In this document: positions 63,668 through 64,000 of the stretch, one piece after another
Layout: every line of letters starts with the position of its first letter
Numbering within the stretch: the stretch's first letter is position 1
Source: Bradyrhizobium sp. LTSP849
Lineage (GTDB): Bacteria; Pseudomonadota; Alphaproteobacteria; Rhizobiales; Xanthobacteraceae
Assembly (NCBI RefSeq): GCF_000938255.1
Contig: NZ_JYMR01000013.1
Location: 62,001 to 126,000, forward strand
Length of the DNA: 64,000 nt
Direction: 5' to 3'
Program-made: the position numbers and the translations under genes
Notes under the pieces: model-generated
What the model saw: only the letters and a program-made list of their open reading frames with translations
Databases searched by the model: none
What the model was told of the DNA's origin: nothing

Positions 63668-64000
63668 TCATGCGCCCCCAACCATCGGAGCAAGCGCCCG
63701 GTACACGACCTCGCCAAGCAGGGTCGCAAACAGCGCAAACAGATAAAAGATGGAGAAAGCAAACAACTTGCGGGTCGCGCGCAGCGATTGGCTGCGCTCA
63801 CGGCGGATATAGACGTTGATGGCGAGCACCAGCATGCCGGCGCCGAGCACCAGCGAGGTAACGCCGTAAATGGCGTCGAAATAGCTGAGCGCCCACGGGG
63901 CTGCGGCCACCGCGATCAACACGATGGTGTAGAGCAGGATCTGGAGCCGCGTCGCATCGGGGCCGGCGACATTGGGCAGCATCGGAATGCCGGCGCGGGC
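63668..64000 (-). CDS. ctaB: Protoheme IX farnesyltransferase (heme O synthase), C-terminal part
   Basis: The frame is open to the right edge, so the N-terminus lies outside the window. The visible ~110 residues ([28 protein letters not shown], then three helices, ending [15 protein letters not shown]) match the C-terminus of the UbiA-family CtaB. Makes heme O from heme B for the terminal oxidase. Confidence 0.88.
   Translation of the reverse strand, partial: ARAGIPMLPNVAGPDATRLQILLYTIVLIAVAAAPWALSYFDAIYGVTSLVLGAGMLVLAINVYIRRERSQSLRATRKLFAFSIFYLFALFATLLGEVVYRALAPMVGGA

Overview
The window is a stretch of alphaproteobacterial chromosome, almost certainly Bradyrhizobium or a very close relative. 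The main reasons are a 409-residue 5-aminolevulinate synthase that reads like the Bradyrhizobium HemA I know, an F0 ATP synthase cluster (atpI-B-E-b'-b) with no F1 genes next to it, a ctaB-coxF-ctaG-ctaE-DUF983-SURF1 cytochrome oxidase block, high GC content, and many palindromic intergenic repeats of types common in Bradyrhizobium. I saw no phage, insertion sequence, CRISPR array, rRNA or tRNA. These calls are by reading only.

Layout. 1-0.8 kb: tail of an LprI-domain gene. 1-7.8 kb: a minus-strand Liv-type ABC uptake operon (two permeases, two ATPases, an acyl-CoA ligase, a binding protein). 7.9-10.3 kb: a two-gene ABC-2 exporter. 10.4-16.8 kb: single metabolic genes (AbrB-like protein, exported metallo-beta-lactamase-fold protein, amidohydrolase, cupin, M29 aminopeptidase, fumarase-superfamily lyase). 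17.3-22.5 kb: a BA14K protein, then two paralogous winged-helix/TPR regulators on the plus strand bracketing a minus-strand pair, methanethiol S-methyltransferase (mddA) and a GFA-fold protein. 22.5-25.6 kb: hydrolase, DUF2147 protein, DUF3313 lipoprotein and a TetR regulator. 25.9-31.1 kb: a complete peptide/nickel-type ABC importer with a fused double ATPase. 31.1-36.8 kb: small exported and hypothetical proteins, a thioesterase, a MerR regulator divergent from an Old Yellow Enzyme, and an outer-membrane beta-barrel protein. 37-42.3 kb: chemoreceptor, metallo-beta-lactamase-fold hydrolase, AroQ-like protein, hemA. 42.6-49 kb: a symporter-hybrid histidine kinase, a LuxR-type response regulator and an MHS transporter, which look like a CrbS/CrbR (MxtR/ErdR) acetate-switch type system. 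49-53.2 kb: YjbQ protein, a coiled-coil protein, ATP synthase F0. 53.3-64 kb: acetyltransferase, M16 peptidase, thrC, a NarL-type two-component pair and cytochrome oxidase assembly genes.

The observations I rate highest are regulatory or paralogy-based. (1) The mddA/GFA pair bracketed by two near-twin regulators, with tandem 22-bp direct repeats in the mddA-regulator intergenic region. (2) A TetR-type palindrome that exactly fills the spacer of a promoter ahead of the DUF3313 lipoprotein gene. (3) A textbook MerR promoter with a 19-bp spacer and a perfect 20-bp palindrome ahead of the Old Yellow Enzyme gene. (4) Twin small exported proteins that share an unfamiliar C-terminal motif. (5) An AroQ-like protein lacking two substrate-binding residues. 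(6) A repeat element whose two ends supply the stop codons of two convergent genes.

Most starts were chosen by ribosome-binding site, family alignment and operon overlap, and often lie inside a longer open frame. Functions are family-level unless a gene symbol is given.
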